Source: Trichoplusia ni (Eukaryota > Arthropoda > Insecta > Lepidoptera > Noctuidae). Taken from it: 64,000 nt of DNA. A program made the position numbers and the translations under genes. Positions 47,755 to 62,330 of this stretch are shown one piece after another. The notes beneath the pieces are model-generated. The model was not told the origin of the DNA. It did not search any database and saw nothing but the letters and a program-made list of their open reading frames with translations. How positions within the stretch are numbered: position 1 is the first letter of the stretch; every line of letters begins with the position of its first letter. The stretch lies in the NCBI RefSeq assembly GCF_003590095.1, contig NC_039479.1:7750001-7814000 (forward strand), in the 5' to 3' direction.

Positions 47755-50363
47755 CTGTAACAAACACACCATATATTAGTACAGTTGATAATGAATATGT
47801 AAAAGCTATTCACTGCTAGTTAAGATATGCAATTGTACTGTCATATCTCCTAATTGTAACTGGATGTACAGATAACTATTGATTGTAATGCTTGAGATCC
47901 TCACTCTTTCTGTCGTCCCACATTTTTTAGGAAATCTTATCGTATCTAAACAATTATTCCTGATAATGGCAAGTAACTCACAGAGGAAATTATAAAGTTT
48001 TTATGTCTTTTAAATAAGTGAAGTATGTGGTCTGCCTAGACAGCGGCAGTGGGACTTTATCCTTATGACCCAGGATAGAGAAACATTAAAAAATTTGCGC
48101 TAGGTAAAAAGTCGCCCACTTTCCCCTCCAAAGAGCTGTCCAGTTCTCTCCACATGTTAACAGGTCTATCTCCACTTTAACGACATACCACACCTCCAGA
48201 TAAGCTGAAGCCGTCAATTGACTAATGCCAAATCGACAAAAAAACAGACTTGATATAATCATCCATTACTGTGAGTACTTTAACACAAAAACTATTTATT
48301 AATTACGGCATTTGAGAGGGCGGGATCCCCCGAAAAAACGGGCATCGGGGTAAAAGCTAAGATAATGTAATTGCGGGCAATTTCGTATCCAATGTCGCAG
48401 AAGCTATTTGCGCCCTTCATTAGTCCTTATAAGAACTGGAGAATTTCTTTTATTTTTTTCCTTTAGTCCTGGGATTGTTATATGTCGGCCTTAGTTTCGG
48501 GCGAAAAAGTTCGATCGTTCATTTATCTCATCGTTTGTGTTAAGTAAGGTTTGAATACTAAAAGCGTTTTAACTCTTAAAGAAATCGATTCGTGACTGTT
48601 TAGCCCCGATTTCCACTAAGTGTTGTGGTACTGACAGCTAGCCGAAAAAGTAAAATGTGTCAGGTGTTTTAGAAGTGACCAATGGTTTTTTGTAATTCAG
48701 TTGATACTGCTTAAAAACTTGACAAGTGCGATTCGGACTTGCGTTAACGATCGTTCCGTGAAAACAGGCTTAAGAAATATGATTTATCAAATTAAAGATC
48801 GTATCAACCGTTCCTTAACCCGATTTTTAGTTTTATTCGTCGAAATCCGGCATATAGTTTCAACTGCCTAGCGAACGGCATTGTGAGATGTACTTTGCGA
48901 CAGAGGATCGGACAAACATCGGAGCTCGTGGCAATATTGTTCCAATTTGATCTTTTTGCTACGGATCCCTAAGAATTAAGAAACAAGCAAGAGTGGATCT
49001 ATTCTGCAAAGTTGCAAATACTCGGACTAACTGTCGTTTCGCGAGATGTTTTATGTACGCTCTCTTTTACGCTCTAAAAGCTTCTAGCTGATGTTTTTTG
49101 TGCGTAAGTAAGTAATTTCTATAACATTAAATAGGTAGGTAGTCAGGTACCACTGAATGGCGCAATATTTTACTTTAAAAGATCAGAATTTACACACAAA
49201 CATACACATATATCTCCAAAACTTCATTTTCCGAGTATTTTTTGTGTTTTTTTATGGTTTACGTTTAGCATGTACTGGTACTGTATGCCCACTATTACTT
49301 TATCGATATTTATGTCTGTTGGCATGTATGTTTCTTTATCAAATAAAAAAAGGTGATCCTCAACAACACTCCCGACTGAATTCCCATCTGAATTAAGATG
49401 CGAGCATATAATAGTGGAACCTCTCGATCTCAGGTAAGCACGCAGTTTTTATTAGGATTTGCTAATGGCCATGATAGACATAAGATACTTATATAGTTGT
49501 TGATGCCTAGCTCAGTAAATACTAGCCTTGTTGTGTAATTGCAAAACGTAAATTAACTGACGTTTATATTGAACAATTTGCTCACTTTGTTAAATGCTTA
49601 TTCTTGCGTATTTATTTATTGAGCTTAGCATTCATTTATTTTGTGAAGCAATTACGATTGAATTTGATTCCGTTCACTGGTTTGTGAAACTATGTAAGGA
49701 GGTACTTATAAGTTGCTGTGTCTGCACTATCAAATTGTATAGTATGATTGCCTGGATGTGTAGAAATATAAATATATAGTCAAATTAATGAGGGACATCG
49801 GAAATGTAGGTAAAATGTAAAAGTTTTCTTTTTTTGTATTTTGGCCATGACACTGCACGGATAGCCTTGTAGTTTATTAGTATTAATAAACACGAAAAAT
49901 GTATGCGCTAGGTGTTGTTGGAGCAATCCCCGCGTATGACAAGCATGTGTATGATCCACAAATTCTTGTCCAGAGACTGTGTGTCTTGTGCATGTGATTA
50001 ATTACCTTAATGCGGTAGATTTTTTTTTTAATAAACAATATAAATAAAAACTTGAATCTCGTGTTATGCCTGTTTAAACTAGTTCAAAAGTGACGTTAAC
50101 TCTCTGAATAGACCTGTTTCCATAATACCAGTTTTCTGGGAATACCCGCAGACATCTTAATAACAAGTCTGAGATTAATTAAATCGAGTTCTAAACAAAA
50201 GGATGTGGAGCAAATAATACTTATCAGATCGCGATTTGAAAGGTTAACTATTTAACTCCAACACGTAAATGGATTATATGTCAAACTTTTAATTACGTCA
50301 ACGAAAGTAATATACAATCTTCTTTATTAATAGTAGTCAAAGACGAAACATCTTCTAAACCAT

Positions 50364-50684
50364 ACCATCATCAGTCTAGCCCTGCCAGTTTAACTCGCAT
50401 CAGCTAAATACCAATGATTTAAGAGGAGCGACTGCCTATCAGACCTCAAGCCATTCAACTGTGCAACACGATACCCCTTAGACTGACTGGTTATCAGACT
50501 TGCCAGCTTCTCACTGCCCTTGACGACTGTCAAAGATAAATAAATAACAGCTGGGGTCTACAATTTAACGTGCTTTCCGAAACATGAAGGAACTTGTTTC
50601 GACATTCATGGATGGTCACCCATTCACGAACCGACCGTATCAAGTGTAGCTTAATCTGTGTACTAGTGGTAGCTTAGCTATGAG
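50364..50684 (-). mobile_element. AGCCGACCCC-family repeat, copy 3 (duplicate)
   Basis: Counterpart of 34485-34805 in the second copy of the 12-kb segment; identical by eye. Confidence 0.78.
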
Positions 50685-51616
50685 GTTCTCAATTTGCCAA
50701 ACTATACTAAAAACAATAAAAGCCCACAAAAAATAAAACCGAAGTTTATAAAATTCCAGAAAGCGGCCTCGTTTTGACTAATTTATTGTATAAAAAATTC
50801 AGTGCAACTGAAGGCCGATTTTTCGTCATTTTCCAGTATGGCCGGCGAAAATTCAATTATGTAACCAAACACGATTCGAGCTCATCCCTAGAGCTGAATA
50901 ATTAAATTCTCGTTTACGGAAGTATCTAATTAAAAACAACTGGTAATCACCTAGCTGACTACAAACCAGTACTTGAACAAGATAATTGTACAAGACTACG
51001 ACCTCATTTAACAGTGTAAGAACTTTTTAAAGCCTTATTCTTTATACATATGTATACCTATGTAGCATTTTTACCGTTGTTGTTGCTTTAAATTAGCAAT
51101 TAGCAAAAGTTAAGTTAAATAAAGTCAAGTATGAGTCGGAATTGTGACACAGAGGGTTCTTTATAAATAGGCTAAAGAAAATCAAATTTGTAAAAATGGT
51201 TTTCTATAAAATAACCGTACCAATCGTCACTTAACCTCGACTTTTATTAAGCTATCACGGTTCATGACATTCAGCCTAGTGACAGATGGATATACAACAG
51301 AACCTTAGTTTAATTAGGATCTGTTTTTACCCTTTGGGTACGGGTCCGTTCAAAATTAATTGCCTGCCAGGAAAAGCTCTCCCTGTACCATCTCTACCGA
51401 GTCAACAACTTAAAAATAAAGGTTTTGCACAAACAAAACACAAACTCTAATTCCGTTAAAAAATATAACATTGTTTCAAAGAATTCAATTTTCTACTCAT
51501 TCATTAACAATCATAGCTGTGTTTAGAAAACTCGCCATACAAAAATTAATAGATTTAAAAAATCTAAATATCCACGTCTTTAGATGTCAATTTTTATCAG
51601 ATTTTGTCACTTTTTA

Positions 51617-52385
51617 GGGTTCCGTACCTCAAAAGGAAAAAACGGAACCCTTATAGGATCACTTTGTTGTCCGTCTGTCCGTCCGTCTGTCCGTCCGTCC
51701 GTCCGTCCGTCTGTCAAGACCCTTTTTCTCGGGAACGCGTGGAGGTATGAAGCTGAAATTTATATTAATTACTCAGGTCTACTGTCCTTTGAAGCTGTGA
51801 AAAAATCAAACTTCTAAGCCAACGCAATCAAAAGATACAGCCGTTTATGCTGCAAATTTTCGACACTTGCAAGGGAATCAAAACCTACAGGGTGCTTCCC
51901 GTGAACTCAGAATCTTGAAATTTGGTACGAAGCAACGTCTTATAGCATAGATAAAGGAAAAATTACGAAAACCATAATTTTTTCGTTATATCACATAATA
52001 TATATTTTTTTAATAATTTTAAACTTACTACCTATTTCCTCATAAACGCGTAGAGGTATTAAATTGAAATTCATACCAAATACTCAGGTCTATAATACCT
52101 TTAAGCTGTAACAAAATCAAACTTCTATGTCAACGCAATCAAAAGAAACAGCAATTTAAGCTGCATATTTTGAAACTCGCAAATACTCGCAAGGGAATCA
52201 AAACCTAAAGGGTACTTCCAGTCGACTTAGAATCTTGAAATTTGGCATGAAGCAACGTTTTATAGCACACATAAAGGAAAAATTCCGAAAACCTTAAATT
52301 TTTGGTTACATTACAAAATATATAACCTTGCAGGTTTGTACGGAACCCTCGGTGCGCGAGTCCGACTCGCACTTGGCCGGTTTTA
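51617..52385 (+). mobile_element. GGGTTCCG element (duplicate)
   Basis: Counterpart of 35738-36506, including the hairpin start, the (GTCC)n tract at 51668-51715 and both internal units. Confidence 0.8.
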
Positions 52386-54796
52386 TAGTTGTAAATTGCA
52401 TTGTCATCGGGTTTGAAGCTACCCTAAAAATTTCAGCTTGCTAGCTTATCGGGAAGTGTTTTAAAATTGAGTTGCAAAAATCCAACCGGAACAACAAACA
52501 AACAAGAATGTGAGTTTATAAAAACGTGGAGAAATCCATATAAATAATTGCGTAACGTAACATTGGAACATTGAAGTCGATCCAAATCGCATCGGCTACG
52601 TCATGCGTACGACAAAACGCGAAATGACGATGTCGCGCGACGGTCTGCCGAGCCAAGAGCGGACACTGAACCGGTACCACGGGGTATTTTAGGACATGAC
52701 CTACACTTTACACTCATTTTAGGGTTTCGTATAAATTATGCGGAACTAATTTTATTAAAACTGGTTACTTTTAATCATGAAAATGATTTCTTTTACTATT
52801 CATCGGATTGGACAACGTCCATTTTGTGGGGTAGTTATGAAAATGGTTTCTTTTTGTAATATTAATTGGATTTGACGTTGTCCATTGGGGTAAAGTTGAG
52901 GATATTGTTTCTAGGGAAGTGGATGTTTTTTCTTTTTCCATAAAGAAGATGTTACTCTCTTAGAATTTTTAGGAGTAAAAAACAACTCGGCCCCTCTTGA
53001 GATATTCCATCTGTTGGAAACTTAGAAAAAAACATAAACTAAATACAACCTTTTCAATTTTTTTTTATAGAGCCCATTCTAATAAGAAATACGTAAAACA
53101 ATTATAAATTATTAATTCGTCATTTAAAATACAAAGATGTGTTACAGAACCGATCGCCTGCACGTTTGACTCGCACTTTGCCGACTTTTACACTTTATTT
53201 AGCCCTTGACAAGTCCCGGTCACTAGGGTAAGGTATTTTTAAATGGATCGCGCCTCATTTATTTATATTTTCTTTTTTGATCACTTCTATTGGATTTCGC
53301 TACTTTTGAACAGTTGTTCAAACAGATACCATATCCATCTCCACTTTTGTGAAGTTATTTGGTTAGTGACGTCCAATTTCTTTGGTGTGCAAAGCAATTG
53401 ACACAATTTATATCGCGGTTTTGAATGGTTTGAACTGTGGTGTAAACTAACTATCAAGCGAACTAAAACGCAGCGACGGTTGTGTGTTAAGTGCATACTC
53501 ATTAAAATAATTCAATCGTAGTTAGCAAATGAAAAAAACTGCACACTAGATATAACCACCTGTTTTAAAAATGTCGAAAACCTTGCACACACTCTAAATT
53601 CCTAATTACAAATGAGCACTACAGTTAAAGAAACTGGTGAAGTGCGAGTCGGACAGGCTAAAAGAGGGGTCCATTGAAAAAAAAATAACTTAAATTTATT
53701 TATTTTTCATAACAATCGTTGCTTAACCTCGATATTTATTTTTATAAGACCAGCAGAAATCCATCATCAGGAAACAAATGCCTAGCTCATGATATGAGAG
53801 GCAGTCTGTCCGTTCGTCCGTCATCTGATAGACTGTCGGACATGTAGCGGAGCATCATAAAGACAGTTTAATTCCTACCTTTTGAGTACGGGACCCTAGA
53901 AAATAAAATAACCGACCGAGTTTTATCTCATTTTCCTCTCGCGTTACATGCACTCTTTTAAATGGTGTGAACCTTGACACTCGTTCGTTTGCGCTGACCT
54001 ACACGGAGGTAGTTAAAGTTATAACACCTTTTTGCGTTACATAAGCCTTAATAGCCGTATCTTTATATAAAAAAGGGCTGTGTCTGACTGTTACCAACAA
54101 AAGGCATTAGTCATGACTTTAAAACCGTTTAAACTAATCCTGTCACATTCACACATAATGTGAAGGAGAGTGCAGATACGTATTTTGGGTAGTTAATATG
54201 TGTTTACATCATCAAATAATATTTTCGTGAAGTTAGGAAATATTGCTGTATTGTTTATTTTTTGTTTTCAGAAATAAAACAACGGTTTTTTGGCATCTGG
54301 TAAGAGTTGAGCTGTATTTTTTTGCCTTTTTCGGTTAGAATCACCAAAAATCATAACTGACATTCAAAGCAAAAATCACACAAAAAATATCTGCATCCAG
54401 AAAACAATACCAATACAAAAAAAGCATACATTTATGCATTGGTCAACTTTTATTAACTTTACCATTCACCACTTCGCAACTATTTTCCACTGCACCCTTT
54501 CTGCTTTTGTTTTTATAGTTCAAAGCCAGAAAACAAATGAAGCTGTATTTAGTTCTCTGGTATACCGTATTTGTTCATTTTCAATGTGGAACGGTCGCTT
54601 TGTATTGACTATCGCTTAACTGAGACGTATGGTGAGTGGAGAGCCTTCTAAGGATTACACGTTAATGGCAGGTGGGGTTTCCGCAGACTAGAATTATGTA
54701 TCAGCTATTATAAATGTGTTTACTTATACCTACATGTATGTATAAAATTAGTGATTTATTATATTACACACGAACTCAGACAAGTCAGTGTGTATA

Positions 54797-55179
54797 CACG
54801 GTGATTTTTTTGTCGTCTTACAAAAGCAGCCCAGTTCGTGTATCCGACGTAAATTACCCCTAGGCGCGATTATTATATTTTTATCATCAACTAAGATCAT
54901 AAGTACGAAGAAAATTAAACAAGAGAAATCTGAAATATACTCTTAAAAATGATGAAATTGCCGCCGCCCGCGCCCCTCACCATAGTTACAAGGCTCGGAC
55001 CGCGCTCGCAACAGAACTGTGTTTCTATAAAACTACGAATTGCATCATAATATTGAATAAAAATTGCATTTAATTTTTTTTCAAATCTCATAAATACCTA
55101 TTTTTTTATCATGGACGTGTTCTAGTCATTGCATACATGAACTGGGCTGCTTTTGTAAGACGACAAAAAAATCACGGTG
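54797..55179. mobile_element. 383-bp MITE (duplicate)
   Basis: Counterpart of 38918-39300 with the same 41-bp terminal inverted repeats. Confidence 0.92.
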
Positions 55180-55475
55180 TATATACAACATATAACCTTT
55201 TATAAACCTATATAAAAGCTGTTTGTTTGTTCCAACTAATCGCTGAAATGAAATAGAATGATTTCGATGGGACTTTTATTTGCAGATAGCTGATAGACTG
55301 AGTAACTTAGGCTACCATACTTGTAGAAAAGAACTTTTTTAACCGACTTTTAAAAAAGGAGGTTACTCAATTTGACCTACTACGGATAGTTGATTGGATA
55401 CGTAGTAACAATATTACTACGGAATATCTGTAAGAAAAAAAGAGTCTTTTCTGAAATCAATATTTTACGATATAA

Positions 55476-55714
55476 TCTATACTAATATAAAAAGCTGAAG
55501 AGTTTGTTTGTTTGTTTGAACGCGCTAATCTCTAAATTGAAAAATTATTTTTGTGTTGAATAGACCCTTCATCGAGGAAGGCTTTAGGCTATAAACCATC
55601 ACGCTGCGACTAATAGGAGCGAAGATACAATGGAAAATGTGAAAAAAACAGGGCAGGGATAAATCATAACTTATATCTTCTACCCACGGGGACGAAGTCG
55701 CGGGCAACAGCTAG
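55476..55714 (+). mobile_element. Helitron-like Lep1-type element (duplicate)
   Basis: Counterpart of 39596-39834; same A/T insertion site and CTAG end. Confidence 0.9.
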
Positions 55715-57074
55715 TATGTAATATTCGCAAAGAAACAAAGGTTTGGGGCGTTAGATTTTGGAATATCTTAGTACCCAATATATATTTAACAGCTATAAAA
55801 TATTAGCAAGGTAAACTCCGCTGAGATTCACAATAAATCATGTGATACGCATAGATTTTAATTTATTACTCTGCCTGAGTATTTTGTGTTGTTTTTGACT
55901 GTCAAACTAATATTGCTTTGAAAGCATCTTGTAATTTATTACATGGTCTTCGTAAGCTTTGAGTCGGTTTCAAACTTTGGAAGCGAAATATTTGAAGTTT
56001 TGGATGCGGTATTTTGTAAATTTGTTATAAGTTTTATTAAAAGTCTATTAAATTGTAATAAAGTTTGTTTGCCTTAGAGGTAAGTGCCTTTTTTGAGGAA
56101 TTCACGGTGTAGACAAAACAGTACATACGCAATTTTGTAACACGACATTTTTATTTTTACTTTCATCTTAGTTGAAAGATTTTCTTTGAAAATCACAGTT
56201 ACTGAAATCCTCCTGTTAAATAGTTTGTTCTTTTTTTTTTCTAAAATACCTGGTAATAAGATCTGGTAAGGGATCGTCAACCTTTTCGGTAACTTTCATT
56301 CATTAACCTTTGAAGGTGCAGACGTTGCATAGACGACAAACATTTATGAATAAAATATTTGTGTTTAATCCGAATTTTTATTCCACTGTCAAACACGTAG
56401 GTATTTCAACACGTCTCTTTATGTGTGGTTCGTGTAAATAAAAGAGTTTTTTCTATAATATTATCCTCTTTTCGCCACAAATTTGTGAACCTTACTAGTC
56501 CTTGGGGAATCGTATTTCTTTTGTTTCGAATCAACAAATAAAATGATATTTATGACTGTTTAGAGGTTTGAATGAATTCTTTTGGGGGTTAACTTATCTT
56601 GCCGCTGTTTTAAATTTAATAACAGTGTGATAGAAGTTTTTAATACTTTATATTTTATTATTTTAAAATAATATAATCAAAAATGTATGTATCTTATCTC
56701 TGTAGATCACAGGTTGCTAATTAATTAGATACGTAGGTATACATACGATCATTTTTTATTAGAATTAATTATCAAGATAAAAAATGCTAAATATAAAACA
56801 GCTATAGACAAGTGAAGCTAAGCTTATTGCAAAAGACATAACAACCGGCCTAAAACGAGCATTTTGATTTCCGTTTATTATATTTGAACTGTATTTGTGT
56901 AGTTCATAAAACATAAAATATAAGCTAAAGGAACATACCAAAATGTGTTTTTATCAATCAATTGTCTTGTACACACATCACTAAAGACAGTTCGTGATTC
57001 TGTCATATTTTCACGTGTTCTACTATAACGGACCCTTGAGGGCTCACCACTATCCAAAGGAAAATTGGTGCATT

Positions 57075-57125
57075 CGTGGAAGTGAGACGATACTATACAC
57101 CGTGTCGTTCTGTCACGCTTCCACA
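57075..57125. repeat. Dispersed palindrome, copy h (duplicate)
   Basis: Counterpart of 41191-41241; not an independent copy. Confidence 0.8.
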
Positions 57126-57430
57126 ATCATAATGTTTTTCAAGACGTGGCGTTAGCTCCCTGATGGTCGCTCCCTTTTTACAACCCTCTTTTCGGTCAAT
57201 TTATTACATTTTCTTGATACTTTGTGACGTGATGTTTACCAGTATCACATGTCAGGATGTCTGGCGCCCACGCAATGTTAGTTGACAAAAAACAAGATGA
57301 AATAATATATGAAATTGTCTGTTTAAAAGAAATTATCTGTTATAGGTTGAGGTTTTGGGCTACGCTCTCGAGTGATTGTTAAGGATCGTGTGACCACTTT
57401 CAGACTTAAATTTTACCGTTATTATTGGGT

Positions 57431-57735
57431 CATCATCATCCTACCCTTTTCCCAACTATGTTAGAGTCGGCTTTCAGTCTAGCTGGATGCAGTTAACCAG
57501 TGTTTGAAAAAGGCGATTGCCTATCTGACCTCCTTAACCCAGTTACCTGGGCAAAACGATACCCCTTAGTCATACCGGTTGTCAGTTGTCTTTTCAAGCT
57601 TCTAACTAAAAGTGACAGCTGTTAAATGTATATAAAACAACCGGGACACGAATTTAACGTGCCTTCCGAAACATGGAGGAACTATTGTTGGACATTGTTG
57701 GACCGACGCGACCCTATCACATGTACCTTAACAAA
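57431..57735 (-). mobile_element. AGCCGACCCC-family repeat, copy 4 (duplicate)
   Basis: Counterpart of 41547-41851. Confidence 0.85.
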
Positions 57736-58100
57736 TATCTAGATATTACTTACGTAAACCTAGATAAGGAATCCAGTATCAAGGCCTTCAAAGACTGTGT
57801 TTTCGGTGCATCACTGCAAAATTTTTTGGTCTACCCATTTTTCTATTCATAACTGTGTCACTTCGGTTTTCCTTTACCAAAGGTTTAATAATAAATCTCC
57901 CATGTATTAATGTATGAACAACATAAACAAACCCCTAAGCTGAAAGTAAATTTGTTTAGGCTTTACAAACATGTGCTCCGAGGAGGTTACGTTTCGATGG
58001 AGTTGCTTCTGATTTATAATGCGGTTAAAATATAAACCGTACTCCAAGTAAATGGTTTATTTAAGATATGGGGATCTAGTTCCGACTGTTAAAGTAATGC

Positions 58101-58157
58101 TGTTTTAGGAAAGAGATAGTGCTCTACGCCGTATAAAGTGGTGTCTCGCTTCCCACC
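58101..58157. repeat. Dispersed palindrome, copy i (duplicate)
   Basis: Counterpart of 42217-42273; not an independent copy. Confidence 0.72.
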
Positions 58158-59448
58158 ATACGTCCTATGATAATATAAACTAATTAAAAAGTGCCTCACT
58201 TGCCTTAATCAAGATAGTAACAAGAAGTTCAGGGGTTTTTATGCGACAGTATTCGTGGCCTAAAAATAATAATTAAAAAGTTATATTGAAACTAGGATAA
58301 ATAAAAGGTTATTTCTCAACGACCAGACAAAATTTAACACTACAACCTTTAAAAGCGAATAAAGAATATTAAGAATATGAATGTCAAAATAATCGTCTTT
58401 ATCTATCCTCCATCCAATCCATCATCAAACAGGCAACGCCTTCTGAAATTATTTTATTACCTTAATCATGTCAGCAAAAATGACTGCATGGCAACTGACA
58501 ACGAGCTTAAAGGGAGTCCTGCTTTGCAACGTTGTCGAAATTACAAGTGCCTAGATAGTTTAAATGCAATGGATTTTTTCACTTACTTTAATAGTTAAGG
58601 TAATAAGTGTCCATTAAGATATGCATATTAAACGTGCGAATGTATTATGAAGGTCATTTGCCTCAACTTATTAATAAGTGCGATGTTATCATAGCAAAGA
58701 CGGGAATACCCGTGGGTTGTTGCATTAATTATCTTACTCACTAATACAATAGTTATGTGTTCAGAATTGTCTATAAAGGCTTGAATGTCTGTTTAAAAAA
58801 GGTTCATATTCGACTCTGCAGTTATTTAATTAATGTTTTCATAAACCATAGGGAACTTTTTGGTGTCCGCCATAAATAGTTCAAAGCGTTAAACACTTCA
58901 TCAAAGAAACTTCTTTCTTTTTGTTTTTTAAAGGTTTTGACTATCTGACTTTTGTTTTTAAAGACTGAGAACTCGTATTTTCCATCACATATCAAAGGCA
59001 ATAGAAAACAGAAAAAGATTCAATTTAGGATTAAAACTATAATATTTAATAATAGCGAATATTGTGGAAGTTTTAGGACCGACAAGTGATATAGGTCGGC
59101 TAATACATTTCTTTAGTAGTGTTAAGACCCAAATGTTGAGAGTCGAGTTGTTTAAAAAGTAAGTCTAGGGAGCCCTACGTTTGAAGTCTTGGGGACTTAT
59201 CGCCATGTCTATATTTACAGTCATATTATTATATTGTAGTTGTTAAAACGTCACAGAACAATATACGGCTATGTTCTTCGACTGTTCTCTACAACTGCAA
59301 TGTTTCTTTATGAAACAGTTGTATCCCCGTAAATATAGGGTGGTATTAATATCACACCTTTTTTAATTGAACTTTAAATGACAAAGTCCTGCTTTAAAAT
59401 CTATTAAATCAAATTAAATTGATCTAGTTTTTCCCACTTTTTAATACA

Positions 59449-59562
59449 CTCACTTTCTTGTTTGTTTGTCGTTCCGGTTGGATTTTTGTAACTCAATTTT
59501 GAGGCAGTTCCCGATAAGCCAGGAGGCTGCAATTTTCAGGGTAGCTTCAAATCCGATGAAGG
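59449..59562 (-). repeat. Dispersed repeat, pair member 2
   Basis: TTGTCGTTCCGGTTGGATTT, TTCCCGATAAGCCAGGAGGC and CAGGGTAGCTTCAAATCCGA are the inverse of 36525-36634, with moderate divergence. Confidence 0.8.
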
Positions 59563-60298
59563 AACGGTTTTGTTAAAATTTGAAATAATTAAAAAACGTC
59601 GGTTTTTAGATTATTTGAATCTACTAATTTTATATACCCATCAGTCGTGGGAAACCAACATATTCGCTCTTATACTCTCGAATTTTCAATGAGTAATTTT
59701 TCCTCACACCAAAAAGGTCACGAGTACTCTACGGTCTACATATAAATATGTATGTATAGGTAGGTATATTCCCTATGGGGAAAACAAGGGACAAGATTAT
59801 TATCTGTTAGAGTCGGTTAATTGGGCAATGGCGCGGATAATTAAAGTCAAGTATTATTGCTCCAGTTTCTCGTCGGTTTTACTGATATATAGAATAAACG
59901 GATTTAGCTTATCATTCATTTATCTTAGATATGCAAGCAACGAAAGATAAGAAATAGTATTGACCTAATGCTTAAAGCATAAGTAATAAAGAAGTTTATT
60001 AAACTAACGAAACAGTCATGATGACTTTTTAATTTTATATAAGGCTGATAATTTGTTGGTAATAGTAGATATATCTTATCATTTGCTTTTAAAACTTATG
60101 AATTTTCAATTGTAAAAAGGATACTCATGGCTCTTTAGGATACGAAACGCTTAGAACGTATTTTGTCGAATAGTTTGAACAAACTTGTAACGACCTACTT
60201 AAACTGATTTTCCCTAGAGCCTAACGCCTAAAACTATCTAACGACGTCAGCTATTACTACTTCTACCATGAGCAATTAAAATAATGTGTTAAATTCGT

Positions 60299-60350
60299 CG
60301 TGGAAGAGAGAGGAGGTTATATGAAGTGTAGTGTGCTTTCATGCTTACAC
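60299..60350. repeat. Dispersed palindrome, copy j
   Basis: CGTGGAAGAGAGAGGAGGTT at the left, GCTTTCATGCTTACACA at the right. Confidence 0.65.
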
Positions 60351-62035
60351 ATTTCCAAAATGTTAGGTTATGAGGCGGTGGTAGGCTTCTGGTAATAAAT
60401 GGTTTTTGCATACCTACGTCAAAAGATAAAACATCCAATTAGTCTGTAAAACCTCACATACCTATGTTATGAGAGGTATAGAGACTAATATCGCTATTTT
60501 GTCACGTCATCGACATTAATTTAACGGTATCGACATTTTCAATAATATGCTTGACGCCTTTAAAATTATTAATTTCTCAATAATAATTATTAATTATATT
60601 ATAGCATTTTTACATAAAATATCTTTACATTTCAACATGAAAAAAAGTATCAATTATTTTTATTTTTCATATGGCAATAACATACTCTTTTCAGCGATAA
60701 TTATGTAAATCAGTGGTAAGACATCAATTAAAAGCCATGTAGGTACGCATTAATCATTAAATCTCTGATTACAAGCGCTGACTGAAAACAAGGTCCATCA
60801 TTGTTATAGTCATATAACATCGCGATTACGATCGACATAATGCGAGTTTCCTTTTAACATAATTATGCTGCTCGATTGCTACCGATATGAAATAACATTT
60901 TATGATTTACGTTGAAAACATCGCAATTCACATCAACTATTAAATAGTAAATCATATTCCGATTATATAATGAAGTCTCAAAAAAAAGTTCTTTCTTAAA
61001 TAGAAAAAAAAACATTCCGTCAACGTCAAGTGAAAATGGAATGTGAGAATTTATAAATCAAATAAAAATGCGCGGCAATTTCACGTCCACAAAAATGGCA
61101 TTTCAAATATGGAATTGGAACGAAATTATTCAAAGGACCAATTAAGTTGGCAGAATGTTTACGTACCTACGTTCGATTGAAAATATTTGAAGTGCAGGTC
61201 GCAAATTGGCGGGAGAGTACCCTTTAAAAATGGCTGACGTGTAGTAGTGTATTTAGGACCAAGAGTAGCAATTCTGACGTCAATCTGCCCACGAACAGTT
61301 AAATGGAGGAGTAAAAACGAAACGACGCTAGCCTAATAAGCTTAGAGCCACGATCTAACATCAAAACAAGATTATTATCCAATTATGTCACTCGCGAAGC
61401 ATGCTTACATATATTTTTTGTCCATCTTACGTCAATACCGTGCGTAATCCTTGTTTTATTGATGTCTTCGTCTGGTGATTATCTGTATTTGATTAATCGT
61501 GGTACTGTTTTTTTGGTCAATGAATACGAAAGATAGTTTTGGCTGAGTAATTTCTTATACAGTCTGTTATCAGACGCATTTATCTTAAGCAAAAGGTATC
61601 ACACTATTAGTTTGAAAAAAAGCTTGCGTCATTTTCGCTGGAGTCGAAAATTATCCATTCCCACGCACGTTTGATTTAAGTATTACTTAGTGAAGATTGC
61701 TGTTTATTTTACGTGCCCAAAGAATAGTTTACTATTAGCGTATTCCAAAACGTGGCAATACGTAAAAATCTTTCAGCACCTTATACTTTCAACCAAAATT
61801 CCCTCTCCTAAACCAGATTTATGTTGTGTTGCCTATTTGTGTTGCCAGAAATAGAGTGATAAAATAAACGCCGATATTCCTATCACTACCGCGTTCGGTA
61901 ATCCGATTATTTTATTAACTTACTATCTTCCACCCACGAGTCAATCCGTTGATTGTGTTATACTAAAGCTAAAACTAGCTCTACCTAATATTGGGGATGA
62001 AACTATGAAACTGTTGTACATTTTTAGCCGTCTAA

Positions 62036-62088
62036 CTGAAAGAGATAGATAGAATTACTTTAGCATACTTTCTCTCTTATATATCCAC
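62036..62088. repeat. Dispersed palindrome, copy k (weak)
   Basis: CTGAAAGAGATAGATAGAAT at the left; right side CTTTCTCTCTTATATATCC. Centre TTACTTTAGCATAC. More diverged than the others. Confidence 0.45.
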
Positions 62089-62330
62089 CTCTTCGGTCGA
62101 GGAACCGGTTAACGTCAGATACTTAGGTATATCCTAGCCTGCTGCTATTTAAAAAGTTTGCAATTCAATATAATACTTATTATTACGGGCAAATAATTCA
62201 TTACAACAGTGTTCGCTGTCATTTGTTAATCGTTAACCGGCACGGCACAATATTTACCTCAAAGGTACCTACTTATTAATTTGTTAGACTGGAGAAATAC
62301 CGTTACGTTTTAAATAAAGGCTTTATTGAG

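Larger units (their letters stand above)
46792..58877. repeat. Duplicated 12.09-kb segment, copy 2
   Basis: Begins directly after the N run with the same bases as 30914 and stays collinear to 58877 (offset 15877 to 15885). After that the sequence is unique and continuous, without the LINE that follows copy 1. All repeats listed for copy 1 recur here. Probably the other allele or an overlapping contig. Confidence 0.97.
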
